DNA of 64,000 nucleotides from Planctomycetota bacterium (GTDB lineage: Bacteria; Planctomycetota; B15-G4), in NCBI GenBank assembly GCA_029259695.1, contig JAJDEQ010000210.1, forward strand, positions 1 through 64,000. Direction: 5' to 3'. The position numbers and the translations under genes were made by a program. Below, one piece after another: positions 19,529 to 27,761 of the stretch; the stretch's first letter is position 1; each line of letters opens with the position of its first letter. The notes beneath the pieces were generated by a model. The model made no database searches and had not been told where the DNA came from. It saw nothing but the letters and a program-made list of their open reading frames with translations.

Positions 19529-19870
19529 GGCGAGCCGCTCACGATTGTGCGGGCCGACCCGTCGGGGCCGGCAGACTTCGAGGTCGTTGCACCTCGGGTA
19601 GTCCACGGGGTGCTGCGCGCGTCCGCTCCTGCGCGAGCCTGCCGGGTGTGTCGCGGCCTGCACGACACGAGCCGGGTTCGTGGCTGAGATCCCCCGGATC
19701 CGCGCAACGCCGGTACGCTGTCGGCGGGCTCGACCAACGGGTCGAGTGGGCTGGGCACGCACCGGGATGCTCCGTGAGCGATCACGGAAAGGGGCCGCTG
19801 GTGCCCGAGATCAGGGATCGTCGTCACCACTCGCTGTGCGCGACGGTGCCGGGCGAGGAAAGGAAGCTGT
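19529..19870. other. 342-bp gene-free leader region
   Basis: No open frame here looks real. The 3' part contains nested inverted repeats (19729-19806, listed separately) and ends in a good ribosome site (AGGAAAGGAAG) for the gene at 19871. Confidence 0.6.
19729..19806 (+). ncRNA. Possible structured leader RNA
   Basis: Hairpin 1 is CTCGACC/GGTCGAG (19729-19735 with 19740-19746). An outer stem GGGCAC/GTGCCC (19753-19758 with 19801-19806) encloses CCGTGA-GCGA-TCACGG (19772-19787), a 6-bp stem capped by a GNRA-type tetraloop and followed by a purine run. It lies 64 nt upstream of the next start codon. It does not match a riboswitch class that I know. Confidence 0.35.
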
Positions 19871-21283
19871 ATGCATTGCTCCAACGTGGACTCGACCGTC
19901 CGTCGTCGCGTGGCCGTCCTGGCGTTCATCGTCTCGCTCGGGTTGCTGGTCACACCGTTGTCGGCACAGGAAGTGCGCGGGGCCGGCTTCACAACGGCTT
20001 CGGTGACCGTGCCCGACGCCGGCGGGACGGAGACCGGCTTCGGACCGGACCCCGTGTTCAGCCACAAGGGCTTCGGTGCGGGCTTCCTGACCGCCGGGTC
20101 CAGCACGCGAGCGAGCACACCACCCGGCCAGAGCGACCCGTTCGTGCTGGTGACGCCGCCGCTGTTCCCGCCGTCGACCGAAGTGGCCGTGTTCATCCAG
20201 TGGAGCTACCTGCTCGACGGCGCGCCGCCCGCCACGGACACGATCTTCGTCAACGGGACGGCGGTCGTCGGTGAGCTGTGCGGCAGCGGCACGCCCGACC
20301 TGTGCTGGGGGAAAGACGGCGGCGCGGGCTACCTGGCGATCCTCCCGGCCGGCGCGGGGATCGTGATCCAGGGAGGTCCCAACACGATCGCCTCGGCGAC
20401 CGACAAGCCGCTGGGCGCCGATCCGCTTGCGTGGGGCGAAGGCCTGACGATCCTCACCGTGTTCGAGTTCCCGCCGGCGGTGGCGCCCGTGTTCCGCACC
20501 GTCGACATCTACTGCGGCTACACGTCCACAGAGTCCGACCCGCTGCGCTCGGGCATGGCCCTCGCGCCGATGAACTTCAGCAACGTCTATCACGGCGGCG
20601 ACCTGATCTACTTCATCAACGCCATCGACGGTCAGCTCGGGCCGGCGTCGGAGGGCTTCTTCATCAACGGGACCAACGTGGGCGGTCTGCTCTCCGGCAC
20701 CACGGCTGCGGATGACGCGTGGAGCGGTCTCTTCGGCCCCGCTCCCTCAGACAATCTCTACGATCACGGCATCGGCGACCTCACGTTCCTGGGTCCGCTC
20801 GTGCTGCCGGGTGCCACCGGGCTGCTTGCCTGGACCCAGAGAGCGCCGGCGGGTGCGGACTGCATCGGTCACACGCTCGGCGCGGTCTCGTTCCCGACCA
20901 AGCCGACGTGGGAGGACTGGACGGCCGGCAAGGCGTGCTCGGGTGGCGGTGTGCCCGACCTGTCGGGAACGGGCAAGGTCATCAGCGGGTCGCCGGACAT
21001 CAATCACATCACGCTCACGGGCGCACCGGCGGCGGCCAACGTCACCCTGGTCGTGGGCCTGTCCGCGCTGCGTGCTCCGTTCAAGGGCGGGATCCTCGGG
21101 CCCGAGCCCGACATCCTCATCACCGGGCTGGTGACGAACGGGGCCGGCGAGATCGACATTCCCTTCCTGCTGCCGTCGGGCGTGCCGCCGTGCACGTGCG
21201 TCTGGATCCAGTACTGGATCGAGGACGCCGGCGTCTCGTTCGGTCTGTGCAGCTCGAACACGCTGAAGATGACGACCCAGTGA
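19871..21283 (+). CDS. Secreted DUF3344-like protein with planctomycete C-terminal module
   Basis: 470 residues with a signal peptide (VAVLAFIVSLGLLVTPLSAQ). The body (about 30-350) resembles DUF3344-type beta domains: AVFIQWSYLLDG, then DTIFVNGTAVVGELCG, then DIYCGYTSTESDPLRSG and FFINGTNVGGLLSG. The last ~110 residues are a divergent GLAG-type module (PDLSGTGKVISGSPDI, RAPFKGGILG, WIQYWIEDAGVSFGLCSSN). The role is unknown; surface location is likely. The ATG at 19871 has AGGAAG upstream. Cysteines are common, fitting an oxidised extracellular protein. Confidence 0.85.
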   Translation: MHCSNVDSTVRRRVAVLAFIVSLGLLVTPLSAQEVRGAGFTTASVTVPDAGGTETGFGPDPVFSHKGFGAGFLTAGSSTRASTPPGQSDPFVLVTPPLFPPSTEVAVFIQWSYLLDGAPPATDTIFVNGTAVVGELCGSGTPDLCWGKDGGAGYLAILPAGAGIVIQGGPNTIASATDKPLGADPLAWGEGLTILTVFEFPPAVAPVFRTVDIYCGYTSTESDPLRSGMALAPMNFSNVYHGGDLIYFINAIDGQLGPASEGFFINGTNVGGLLSGTTAADDAWSGLFGPAPSDNLYDHGIGDLTFLGPLVLPGATGLLAWTQRAPAGADCIGHTLGAVSFPTKPTWEDWTAGKACSGGGVPDLSGTGKVISGSPDINHITLTGAPAAANVTLVVGLSALRAPFKGGILGPEPDILITGLVTNGAGEIDIPFLLPSGVPPCTCVWIQYWIEDAGVSFGLCSSNTLKMTTQ

Positions 21284-21291
21284 GTCACTGA

Positions 21292-21432
21292 GCGCGCGGC
21301 CCTTCGGGCTGGAGCGACCGGTCAGTCGCCCCGAACGGCGAGCAGTACGGCAACTTCAAGCAGTTGGAGTACACCGCGAACCTCGACAAGAAGGGCACGG
21401 CCAAGCAGGCCAAGCGCCCCAAGGACGAGTGA
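21292..21432 (+). pseudogene. 3' gene fossil (about 46 codons, no start)
   Basis: A frame open from just after a TGA at 21289 to a TGA at 21430 reads like the true C-terminus of a protein: GWSDRSVAPNGEQYGNFK, then QLEYTANLDKKGTAKQAKRP, then KDE. It has no start codon or ribosome site. The Lys-rich composition differs from neighbouring genes. It abuts a terminator-like element that is duplicated after the next gene. I do not recognise the parent family. Confidence 0.5.
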
Positions 21433-21509
21433 CGACGGACTGACACCCCGCCGCCCACAGCGGCTGGTCATCGAGGGCGCCGGCCTGCGGGTCGGCGCCC
21501 TCGGTCGTT
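21427..21509 (+). repeat. Stop-plus-terminator element, copy A
   Basis: About 80 bp, roughly 80% identical to 23094-23174. It starts at GAGTGACG (the stop codon of the fossil) and contains the hairpin GAGGGCGCCG/CGGCGCCCTC (21473-21482 with 21493-21502) followed by GGTCGTT. Confidence 0.7.
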
Positions 21510-21569
21510 CACGCGCGGTGCTGCTCGGCGCTGTTTCCGAAGCGATACACTCCAGGCTGGGAGATACCG

Positions 21570-23099
21570 ATGCTGCTGCCGCTTGTTCTCACCACGCTGC
21601 TCGCGACGCTTCCATGGACCGGAGGGGCGTCCATGCCGGAAGCCGTCGAGGCTTCCTTCGCCGGGACCTGGATGACGACCTTCGGGCCCATGGAGTTGAA
21701 GGGCGAGTCGACCCGGCTGCGTGGCAGCTACGGCTTCGACGCCGGCGCGAAAATCGACGGCAGGGTCGAGGACGGCCGCCTCGACTTCGAATGGAGCAGC
21801 CCCTGGGGCAACGGAGAGGGCTCGCTCGAGCTCTGGGAGGACGGGGACGTCTTCACGGGGCGGTACACAGGGCAAGGCGGCCAACGCGGCACGTGGGCCG
21901 GATACCGCAAGCGCCACGTGCTCGCGAAGCCCGTGCCGGGGCAGGTCGTCGACGGTCAGGGGCAGTGCGGACTGCTGTACCAGGTCCGTGTTCCCGAGGA
22001 CTGGACGCCCGGCACGAGTGCGCCGGCGCTCGTGTTCTTCCACGGATCGAACATGTCCTCGGGGGCGTACGTGGACACGATCGTGGCCGCCTTCCCCGCG
22101 CTGGCGGCCGACTACATGCTGATCGGCGTCGAAGGGGAGAAGCTCGCCCCGGGGAGCAAGCCCGGCAACCGCTTCTACAACTACACCTACGTGAACCTCA
22201 GCGGTCACGGGGTGGGCGAGCCCGGCCGCTACAACCAGAGCCCCGGTCTCGTCGCGCAGCTGCTGCGGGAACTCGACGAGGCGTACCCCGTCGAGCGTTG
22301 GTTCGTCGGCGGCCACTCGCAGGGCGGCTTCCTGACCTACGCCATGGTCATGTTCTACCCGGACCTGGTCGACGGGGCCGTGCCCATGTCGTGCAACCTG
22401 CTGGTGCAGTGCGAACCCGGCGACTTCGACGACGAGGAACACATCGCCAAGCAACGCCGGGTGGCCATCGCCCACGTGCACGGCGAGAACGACCCGCTGG
22501 TGGAGTACTCAGCCGCTGAACACTGCTACGAGTCCATGCAGGACGGCGGCATCGAGGCGCTGCGCTTGTTCTCCCATCCCACGGCGGGGCACATGTTCGC
22601 GCTGCTGCCGGTGGAGCCGGCCGTGCGCTGGCTCGAGGGTGTGACGGCGTCCGACCCGGCCGAGTTGGCCGCGTTCGCCGAGCGCTGTCTGGACGAGGGC
22701 GATGCCCGGGGGGCGATCGCCGCGCTGCGTCGAGCCGAGGCTCGGGATGCCGACGCGGCGGTCGCAGAGAGCGCGGCTCGTCTGTGGGAACGGGTCCAGG
22801 CCGATGGGGCCGACGAAGCCAGCCGACTCGCGGTTGCCATCGGGAAGAACGCGGACGGAGCCTGGGTCGACGACTTCTGGGAGTTCCGACGGCAGTACGC
22901 CTACGCGCCGAGCGCCGAAGAGGCCATGACGCTCTATGCGAAGCTGCGCGAGAAGCACGGCAAGCCGGCGCAGGACCTGTTCTACGAGGCCCGCGGGGAA
23001 CAGGACCCGGAGCGCAGGCGCGAGCTGCTGCAACGCATCCTCGACGACTACTACGCGTCCCGGTGGTTCCGGATCGCGAGCCGCTGGGTGGAGGAGTGA
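21570..23099 (+). CDS. Secreted alpha/beta hydrolase (polyhydroxybutyrate depolymerase/feruloyl esterase-like)
   Basis: A 509-residue exported esterase-like enzyme. It has a signal peptide (MLLPLVLTTLLATLPWTGGA) and an N-terminal beta domain (about 25-115). The hydrolase core has oxyanion FFHGSNMSSG, nucleophile Ser250 in VGGHSQGGF, Asp308 in HGENDPLVEY and His341 in TAGHMFAL. A helical C-terminal extension (about 355-509) resembles TPR-type repeats. GGGAG precedes the ATG at 21570. The gene is flanked by the two copies of an 80-bp terminator-like element. Substrate unknown. Confidence 0.88.
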   Translation: MLLPLVLTTLLATLPWTGGASMPEAVEASFAGTWMTTFGPMELKGESTRLRGSYGFDAGAKIDGRVEDGRLDFEWSSPWGNGEGSLELWEDGDVFTGRYTGQGGQRGTWAGYRKRHVLAKPVPGQVVDGQGQCGLLYQVRVPEDWTPGTSAPALVFFHGSNMSSGAYVDTIVAAFPALAADYMLIGVEGEKLAPGSKPGNRFYNYTYVNLSGHGVGEPGRYNQSPGLVAQLLRELDEAYPVERWFVGGHSQGGFLTYAMVMFYPDLVDGAVPMSCNLLVQCEPGDFDDEEHIAKQRRVAIAHVHGENDPLVEYSAAEHCYESMQDGGIEALRLFSHPTAGHMFALLPVEPAVRWLEGVTASDPAELAAFAERCLDEGDARGAIAALRRAEARDADAAVAESAARLWERVQADGADEASRLAVAIGKNADGAWVDDFWEFRRQYAYAPSAEEAMTLYAKLREKHGKPAQDLFYEARGEQDPERRRELLQRILDDYYASRWFRIASRWVEE

Positions 23100-23174
23100 C
23101 GGCGGACCGACATCCGCCGTCCACCACGGCTGATCTCGAGGGCGTCGTCCTGCGGGTCGGCGCCCTCGGTCGTT
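23094..23174 (+). repeat. Stop-plus-terminator element, copy B
   Basis: Second copy of 21427-21509. It starts at the GAGTGACG that holds the hydrolase stop codon. The hairpin is GAGGGCGTCG/CGGCGCCCTC, with one G-U pair in place of G-C, so pairing is preserved, and it again ends GGTCGTT. Probably acts as the hydrolase terminator. Confidence 0.7.
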
Positions 23175-23264
23175 GGGGCCACCCCGCCGAGCACCGAAAG
23201 TGTCGATCGACGCAGCTCTGCAGCGCCAGGCGTGTCCGCAGCAGGAGCTGGTGAGAAGTCCGGG

Positions 23265-23684
23265 CTAGGTGGGCAACGCGATGCGCATCTCGACGCGGTT
23301 GCGGTCGCCGACCCGCTCGTAGCTCAGTTGGTCGACGAGCTGCCGCACGAGGTGGATGCCAAGGCCGCCGATGGAGCGCTCCTCGACGGGTTCGTCGAGG
23401 GCGGGGGGCGGCGTCTGGAGCGGATCGAAGGGGCGGCCGTCGTCCTCGACGCAGAGCACGATGACGCCGTCTTCGCGGGCCATGGACACCTCGACGCGGT
23501 GGGGCGCGTCGTCGTCGTAGGCGTACTTGATCACGTTGGTCACGATCTCCTCGAGGGCCAGTTGCGTCGTGTCGCCCACGTCGGCGGGGACGCCCTGTTC
23601 GTCGAGGAAGGCCTGGGCCGCCAGCGTCAGTTTCACCAGGTCCGCCGGGTCGTTGGCGAGCGTGAGGCGTTGGGTTGGGGCCAT
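23265..23684 (-). CDS. Anti-sigma factor ATP-binding kinase (RsbW/SpoIIAB-like)
   Basis: A 139-residue GHKL-type ATPase. The N-box is ALEEIVTNVIKYAYDD (Asn50), the G1 box is VEDDGRPFDP (Asp82-Gly83), and the G2 box is GGLGIHLVRQLVD (106-118). In the family such proteins phosphorylate a STAS partner and hold a sigma factor or other target. It is the last gene of a three-gene minus-strand operon with GPP34 and STAS genes, 25 bp after the GPP34 stop. No target sigma factor is in the operon; a divergent sigma/kinase pair starts 3.3 kb away. Confidence 0.92.
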   Translation of the reverse strand: MAPTQRLTLANDPADLVKLTLAAQAFLDEQGVPADVGDTTQLALEEIVTNVIKYAYDDDAPHRVEVSMAREDGVIVLCVEDDGRPFDPLQTPPPALDEPVEERSIGGLGIHLVRQLVDQLSYERVGDRNRVEMRIALPT

Positions 23685-23709
23685 GTGTCGTGACCGCCGA
23701 GTGCTGGTG

Positions 23710-24408
23710 TCAGTCCGGTGCGTCGCCGGTTGCCGTGTCCGGGGCCTGGTCCCAGACCTTCTCGCGCGGGCTGCCGACCCAGCGGCCCCAGTCGCGCATG
23801 TCGGCCAGCGACGTGATCAGCGCCTGGCCCACGAGGTCCATGCGCGCCACCTGGGCGATGCGCGGGGCCGCCGCACGCAGCTCCCGTGGCGTGAGGATCG
23901 AGTCGATGATCGAGCAGGCTTTGGCCAGGGCGATCAGCACGACGTCCCGCTGATCCGGGACCTCGTCGCTGAGGATGATGTTCAGGATGCGCAGCTTGGC
24001 TTCGCGCTGCTCGCTGCCGTCGATGACCGGGTAGCGGCGTCGGCCGAGCATCCACAGGAACTTCTGCTGCTCCTTGCGCAGCACGCCCCGGGCCACGAGC
24101 CGGTCGAGCACGCGTCGCTTGAGCGGCTCGGCCTCCTGGGCCAGGACCATGATCCAGCGGTGCGCGTTGTATGTCTCCTGTGAACGCTCGAGGGCGACCA
24201 GCACCGGGTCGAGGATGTCGTCGCCCACCGGCGTGCTGTCCACGAGCATGAGCTGCTCGAGGTCGGCGTCGACCCGGGCGTGCAGCATCAGCTCCATGAT
24301 CACGGAGCTGGTGAGCGCGAACTCGAGCGCGTGCTCGGGCAGTGGGATGAAGCTGCCGTCCTCGTCGTGCAGCGCCAGGAGCGCGATCTCCTCGGCGAGC
24401 GTGAGCAC
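23710..24408 (-). CDS. GPP34 (GOLPH3/Vps74-like) family protein
   Basis: 232 residues matching the GPP34 pattern: N-terminal LTLAEEIALLALHDEDGSF, then FALTSSVIMELMLHARVD, and later helices with LVARGVLRKEQQKFLWML. Eukaryotic GOLPH3 binds phosphatidylinositol-4-phosphate; bacterial relatives are of unknown function, so a lipid or anionic-surface role is only possible. The GTG at 24408 is one base after the stop of the STAS gene, with AGGGGGAC as ribosome site, so translation is coupled. It sits between both halves of a partner-switching module. Confidence 0.88.
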   Translation of the reverse strand: MLTLAEEIALLALHDEDGSFIPLPEHALEFALTSSVIMELMLHARVDADLEQLMLVDSTPVGDDILDPVLVALERSQETYNAHRWIMVLAQEAEPLKRRVLDRLVARGVLRKEQQKFLWMLGRRRYPVIDGSEQREAKLRILNIILSDEVPDQRDVVLIALAKACSIIDSILTPRELRAAAPRIAQVARMDLVGQALITSLADMRDWGRWVGSPREKVWDQAPDTATGDAPD

Positions 24409-24409
24409 G

Positions 24410-24790
24410 TCAGTCCCCCTGGCCCGGAGAGGTCAGCGCGGCCAGGGCCTCGGCGCGGGTCTCGAAGCAGTCGAACAGCACGAAGAAGCCGCTGATCTCG
24501 AAGACCTTGGTGACGCCGTCCTGGAGCGCGCAGAGCGAGATGCGTCCGCCCTCACCCTTGGCGCGCTTCGCACCCCTGAGCAGCACCGCCAGTCCCAGGC
24601 TGCTGATGTAGGCGATACCCGACATGTCGAGTACGAAGCGGTTGGCGCCGCCATCGAACACGTCTTCGAGCGCCTGATCGAGCGCGGGGCCGTTGGTGGC
24701 GTCGAGCCGGCCCACGGGATGCACGACGACATGGCCGTCATGCCGCTCGACGTTGATGTCCAAGCTGGGGGGCTCAGGATGGACGCTCAC
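24410..24790 (-). CDS. STAS-domain anti-anti-sigma factor
   Basis: A 126-residue RsbV/SpoIIAA-like protein. The STAS core runs from VVVHPVGRLDATNGPALDQAL to DMSGIAYISSLGLAVLLRGA. The phospho-acceptor corresponds to Ser64 in YISSLGL, where the usual DSSG is SSLG. The GTG at 24790 is preferred because GGAG lies 8 nt upstream; longer starts would run towards the terminator at 24938-24989. First gene of the operon with GPP34 and the RsbW-like kinase. Confidence 0.9.
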   Translation of the reverse strand: MSVHPEPPSLDINVERHDGHVVVHPVGRLDATNGPALDQALEDVFDGGANRFVLDMSGIAYISSLGLAVLLRGAKRAKGEGGRISLCALQDGVTKVFEISGFFVLFDCFETRAEALAALTSPGQGD

Positions 24791-24937
24791 GACGGATTCT
24801 CCATGCGGGTCGTTCGCCGTCGGCGGGTCGCGCCGCAGCTTGCGCTCGCGGGGGTGGAGGCGACGACGGTAGCCGCTGCGCACGGCCTTGCCAAGCGCGC
24901 CAGGGCTTCGCCGATCGGAGCTCGTCCGGGTCCGTGT

Positions 24938-24989
24938 CGAGTCCAACGCGGCCGGCGGTGAGTTCGCACCGGCCGGCCGCGTTGACTCG
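24938..24989 (-). terminator. Long-stem terminator after the FG-GAP gene
   Basis: Left arm 24938-24955 and right arm 24973-24989 pair over 17 bp with one bulged C (core AACGCGGCCGG/CCGGCCGCGTT). It lies 24 bp past the stop of the minus-strand gene 25013-26671 and also insulates the STAS operon. Confidence 0.75.
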
Positions 24990-25012
24990 ATCCGCGCCGC
25001 CTGCGGCGACCG

Positions 25013-26671
25013 TCAGCCGAAGGTCCAGTGCAGGCCGCCGGTCATGGCCCAGCCCGCCGGGGCGCCGACGTCCTTGACCAGCACCTGCAGGTAGATCGAG
25101 AACCCGCTCAGCAGGGGCTCGTCCGGCACGAGGAAGGCCAGGTCGAGGTTGCCCGCGCCGGGGGTGCCTTGCGGTGTGCTGAGGGGCAGGTGGATGAACA
25201 CGGCGCCGACCGGATCCACCACCAGGGTGCCCTGCTTGAAGGGCACGCTGGCCGGGCCGAAGCCCACCAGCAGGGTTGCCGGAGCGCCGCCGAGTCCGTC
25301 GCGTACGCGCAGCGTGCCGGACACGCCGGGAGCGGGACAGCCGGCCGACGAGAGCTGCGGCGTGAAGGCGCCGCTGCCGGCCAGGCCGCTGCCGTACGCC
25401 ACGCTGGTGCCCGTGCAGGTGCCCGACACGACGCGCACGGCGCCGGGTTCGTTCCAGAACTTCGGCGTGGAGCAGCCGAGCAGGATGTCGTCGCCGCCGT
25501 CGCCGTCCAGGTCGGGGCCGCGCACCATGCGCGCGCCCATGTTCTTGAACTGGGTGATGTCCGTGCGCAGGTCGCTCACTTCGGTGCCGTCGAGCCCGGA
25601 GCGCAGCGAGAGCCGGTAGTCGTAGCCGATGCCCTGGTGGTACTGCACCGCGAGTTCGTCGCGGCCGTCGCCGTCCACGTCGGGCCACGACATGATGCCG
25701 CGGCCGAGGCTGCCCCACTGCGGCGGCCGGGTGATGCTCCAGAGTTCGCTGAACGTCGCGCCGGAGAGGACGGTGACTTTGTCGTCGGGGTTGGTCTGGG
25801 CGTAGGCCAGGTCGTCCACGCCGTCGTTGTCCAGGTCGTCGAGCACGGCGAGGGACGGGTTGGGCCAGGGCACCGCCACGTCGAGGATCTCGTGGATCAG
25901 CGCGCCGGTGACGCTCGAGTGGAAGCGCAGGCGATGATCGTTGGTCACGCCCAGCCAGTGGTCGCTGGCGAGGGCGAGATCGCCCAGGCCGTCACCGTCC
26001 AGATCACCGGTCGGTGCGATCGAGTAGGCGTAGCTGGCGGCGATGGGGCCCCAGGCCGGGAGTGACAGCAGCAGCGCACCGCTGGCGCTGGAGCGCACCT
26101 CGATCGTCGACACGCTGCCGCCGCCCTGCTTGCGGTTGAACATGAGGTCGGCCAGCCCGTCGCCGTCGAGATCGTCGACGGCGTGCATCTGCTCGCCGAG
26201 TTCCTGGAACGCCGCGCCGGTCCAACTGCGGATCACCGCGCCCGTCGCACCGGAGCGCAGCGCCACCCGGCCGCCGCGGGTCGCCCCGACCACAGGCACT
26301 TCGCGCGGACTGGAGACGGCCCAGTCCGGCACGCCGTCGTTGTCGAGGTCGTCCATGGCGGCCACCTGACATCCGAACCAGTGCCCCGCATCGCCGCCGA
26401 GGTAGCTGGCCAGCAGCGAGTGGTCCTGTCCCGAACGCAGCTCGACGCGGCCGGCATCGAGGCCCACCGTGTCGTCGGCGTAGTCGCCGATCAGGTAGTC
26501 GGGGCGGCCGTCGGCGTTCATGTCGCCGACGAAGGCGAGGGCGTCGCCGAATCCGTCGGCGCCCGACCCGAAGTGGGCCGCGAGGAAGGTCTGCCCCTGG
26601 GCGAGGGGCGAGAGGCTGAGCAGGAAACCCAGACTGCTGGCGATCAACAGCTGCGGTGCGCGTGACGACAT
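25013..26671 (-). CDS. Secreted FG-GAP repeat protein
   Basis: A 552-residue exported beta-propeller. After a signal peptide (LLIASSLGFLLSLSPLAQGQ) come seven FG-GAP units, each with a Ca2+-binding loop of DxDxDG type (DMNADGRPDYLIGD, DDLDNDGVPDWAVSS, DDLDGDGLADLMF, GDLDGDGLGDLALAS, DDLDNDGVDDLAYAQ, PDVDGDGRDELAVQ, PDLDGDGGDDILLG). Residues about 427-552 are a C-terminal module with GSGLAGSGAF, SVPFKQGTLVV and YLQVLVKDVGAPAGW, a distant form of the GLAG module. Probably a surface or secreted calcium-stabilised protein. Its upstream region holds ~22-bp tandem repeats. Confidence 0.9.
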   Translation of the reverse strand: MSSRAPQLLIASSLGFLLSLSPLAQGQTFLAAHFGSGADGFGDALAFVGDMNADGRPDYLIGDYADDTVGLDAGRVELRSGQDHSLLASYLGGDAGHWFGCQVAAMDDLDNDGVPDWAVSSPREVPVVGATRGGRVALRSGATGAVIRSWTGAAFQELGEQMHAVDDLDGDGLADLMFNRKQGGGSVSTIEVRSSASGALLLSLPAWGPIAASYAYSIAPTGDLDGDGLGDLALASDHWLGVTNDHRLRFHSSVTGALIHEILDVAVPWPNPSLAVLDDLDNDGVDDLAYAQTNPDDKVTVLSGATFSELWSITRPPQWGSLGRGIMSWPDVDGDGRDELAVQYHQGIGYDYRLSLRSGLDGTEVSDLRTDITQFKNMGARMVRGPDLDGDGGDDILLGCSTPKFWNEPGAVRVVSGTCTGTSVAYGSGLAGSGAFTPQLSSAGCPAPGVSGTLRVRDGLGGAPATLLVGFGPASVPFKQGTLVVDPVGAVFIHLPLSTPQGTPGAGNLDLAFLVPDEPLLSGFSIYLQVLVKDVGAPAGWAMTGGLHWTFG

Positions 26672-26979
26672 GGTGCGGCTCCCATCCGGAGAATCGGCCT
26701 GGCCACACTGGCCGGCCCGATGCTTGATCCGGAGTGCCACCGTCGAGGTCTCAGTCGCGCTCGCCCGGGAACCCGGCGGTTGCGTGCGGGAGGGACCGGC
26801 GGTTGCCCGGCGGAGGGAGCGGCGGTTGCGGGGGAGGGACCGGTGGTTGCCCGGGGTGGGCCAGAGCGAGTCAGCGCGCTGAGACCCGCGAGCCCCGCTT
26901 CCGGATTGAGGGGTGGGGAGCGTGCGCCGACGTACGCCGCCCCGCCTGGCCCTGCGGAGCGCCGACCGTGTCCAGCACT
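26672..26979. other. Gene-free region with imperfect tandem repeats
   Basis: 308 bp between two minus-strand genes: the start side of the FG-GAP gene and the end of the sigma factor gene. It holds four imperfect copies of a 21-24 bp unit at 26768-26856 and no credible gene. Confidence 0.6.
26768..26856. repeat. Imperfect tandem repeat, 21-24 bp x 4
   Basis: Units begin at about 26768, 26792, 26815 and 26836; each has the form GGGACCGGCGGTTGCCCGG with small variations. Located upstream of the FG-GAP gene. Confidence 0.7.
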
Positions 26980-27615
26980 TCACTGCCTGCGTGCATCGTC
27001 GCCGGCGTTGGTCAGCAGTTCGGCCAGCCGCGCCAGGGCGCGCGGCAGCAGGTTGCGGATCGAGGCCTCACTGCGGCCTGTGGCCACGGCGATCTCGGCG
27101 CGGGTCAGGCCCGCCACGCGCGACAGCAGGATCACCTCGCGGTGGTCGTCGGGCAGGCGCGCGAAGGCGTCGTCCAGGCGCTGCAGGGCTTCACGTCCCA
27201 TGGCCATCTCGCTGGGGCTGCCGAGGGTGCGGCGCGCCAGCTCCAACACGCCGGCGTCGTCGGCTTCCTCGCGTGCGGGGTGACGACGCTGCGCGCCCCA
27301 GTACTCGGCCCGGTCGGCGATCTTGCGCGTGACGTGGGTGTAGAGCCAGGCGCGGAAGGCCGCCTCGCCGCCGTACTGGAAACGGTGGGCGCCCTCGATG
27401 ACCTCGCGCAGGGCGGACTGGACCACGTCGTGAGCCGACTCCTTCGCGGCCAGCATCGGTCCCAGGCGCAGGCGCGCGAAGGCCAGCAGCGCCGGCAGGT
27501 GCTGGGCCATGAGTTCGTCGACCGCCAGCCCGTCGCCCGCCCGCAGGCGCTCCAGGGCCGGGCGCGAGTCGCGGGCCCAGTCGCTCGGCGGTGTCGACAG
27601 GCCGGCGCTGCTCAT
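26980..27615 (-). CDS. ECF-type RNA polymerase sigma factor
   Basis: 211 residues. Sigma region 2 spans about 35-105 (ESAHDVVQSALREVIEGAHR, then FRAWLYTHVTRKIADRAEYW). Region 4 spans about 145-202 (LPDDHREVILLSRVAGLTRA, then EIAVATGRSEASIRNLLPRA). No C-terminal extension. The ATG at 27615 has only a weak GAGAG upstream. It is divergent from a Ser/Thr kinase gene (147 bp apart), a common planctomycete pairing in which the kinase is thought to control the sigma factor. Confidence 0.92.
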   Translation of the reverse strand: MSSAGLSTPPSDWARDSRPALERLRAGDGLAVDELMAQHLPALLAFARLRLGPMLAAKESAHDVVQSALREVIEGAHRFQYGGEAAFRAWLYTHVTRKIADRAEYWGAQRRHPAREEADDAGVLELARRTLGSPSEMAMGREALQRLDDAFARLPDDHREVILLSRVAGLTRAEIAVATGRSEASIRNLLPRALARLAELLTNAGDDARRQ

Positions 27616-27761
27616 GGAGACTCTCTTGTCGGGAACGCCGCACTCAGTGGGAATGCGGTACGCGCCACCCAGCCTAGCAGCCGGTGGCGAGAGTGCTCTC
27701 GTCCGCGCGTGCCGGGCCGGGCGACGTGTGTCTCGCCAGGGACTGCCGACAGGGGCTGTCG

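Noticed and set aside
21427-23174. Insertion sequence or composite transposon around the hydrolase
   Set aside because: The flanking copies are direct, imperfect, start at stop codons, and there is no transposase or target-site duplication.
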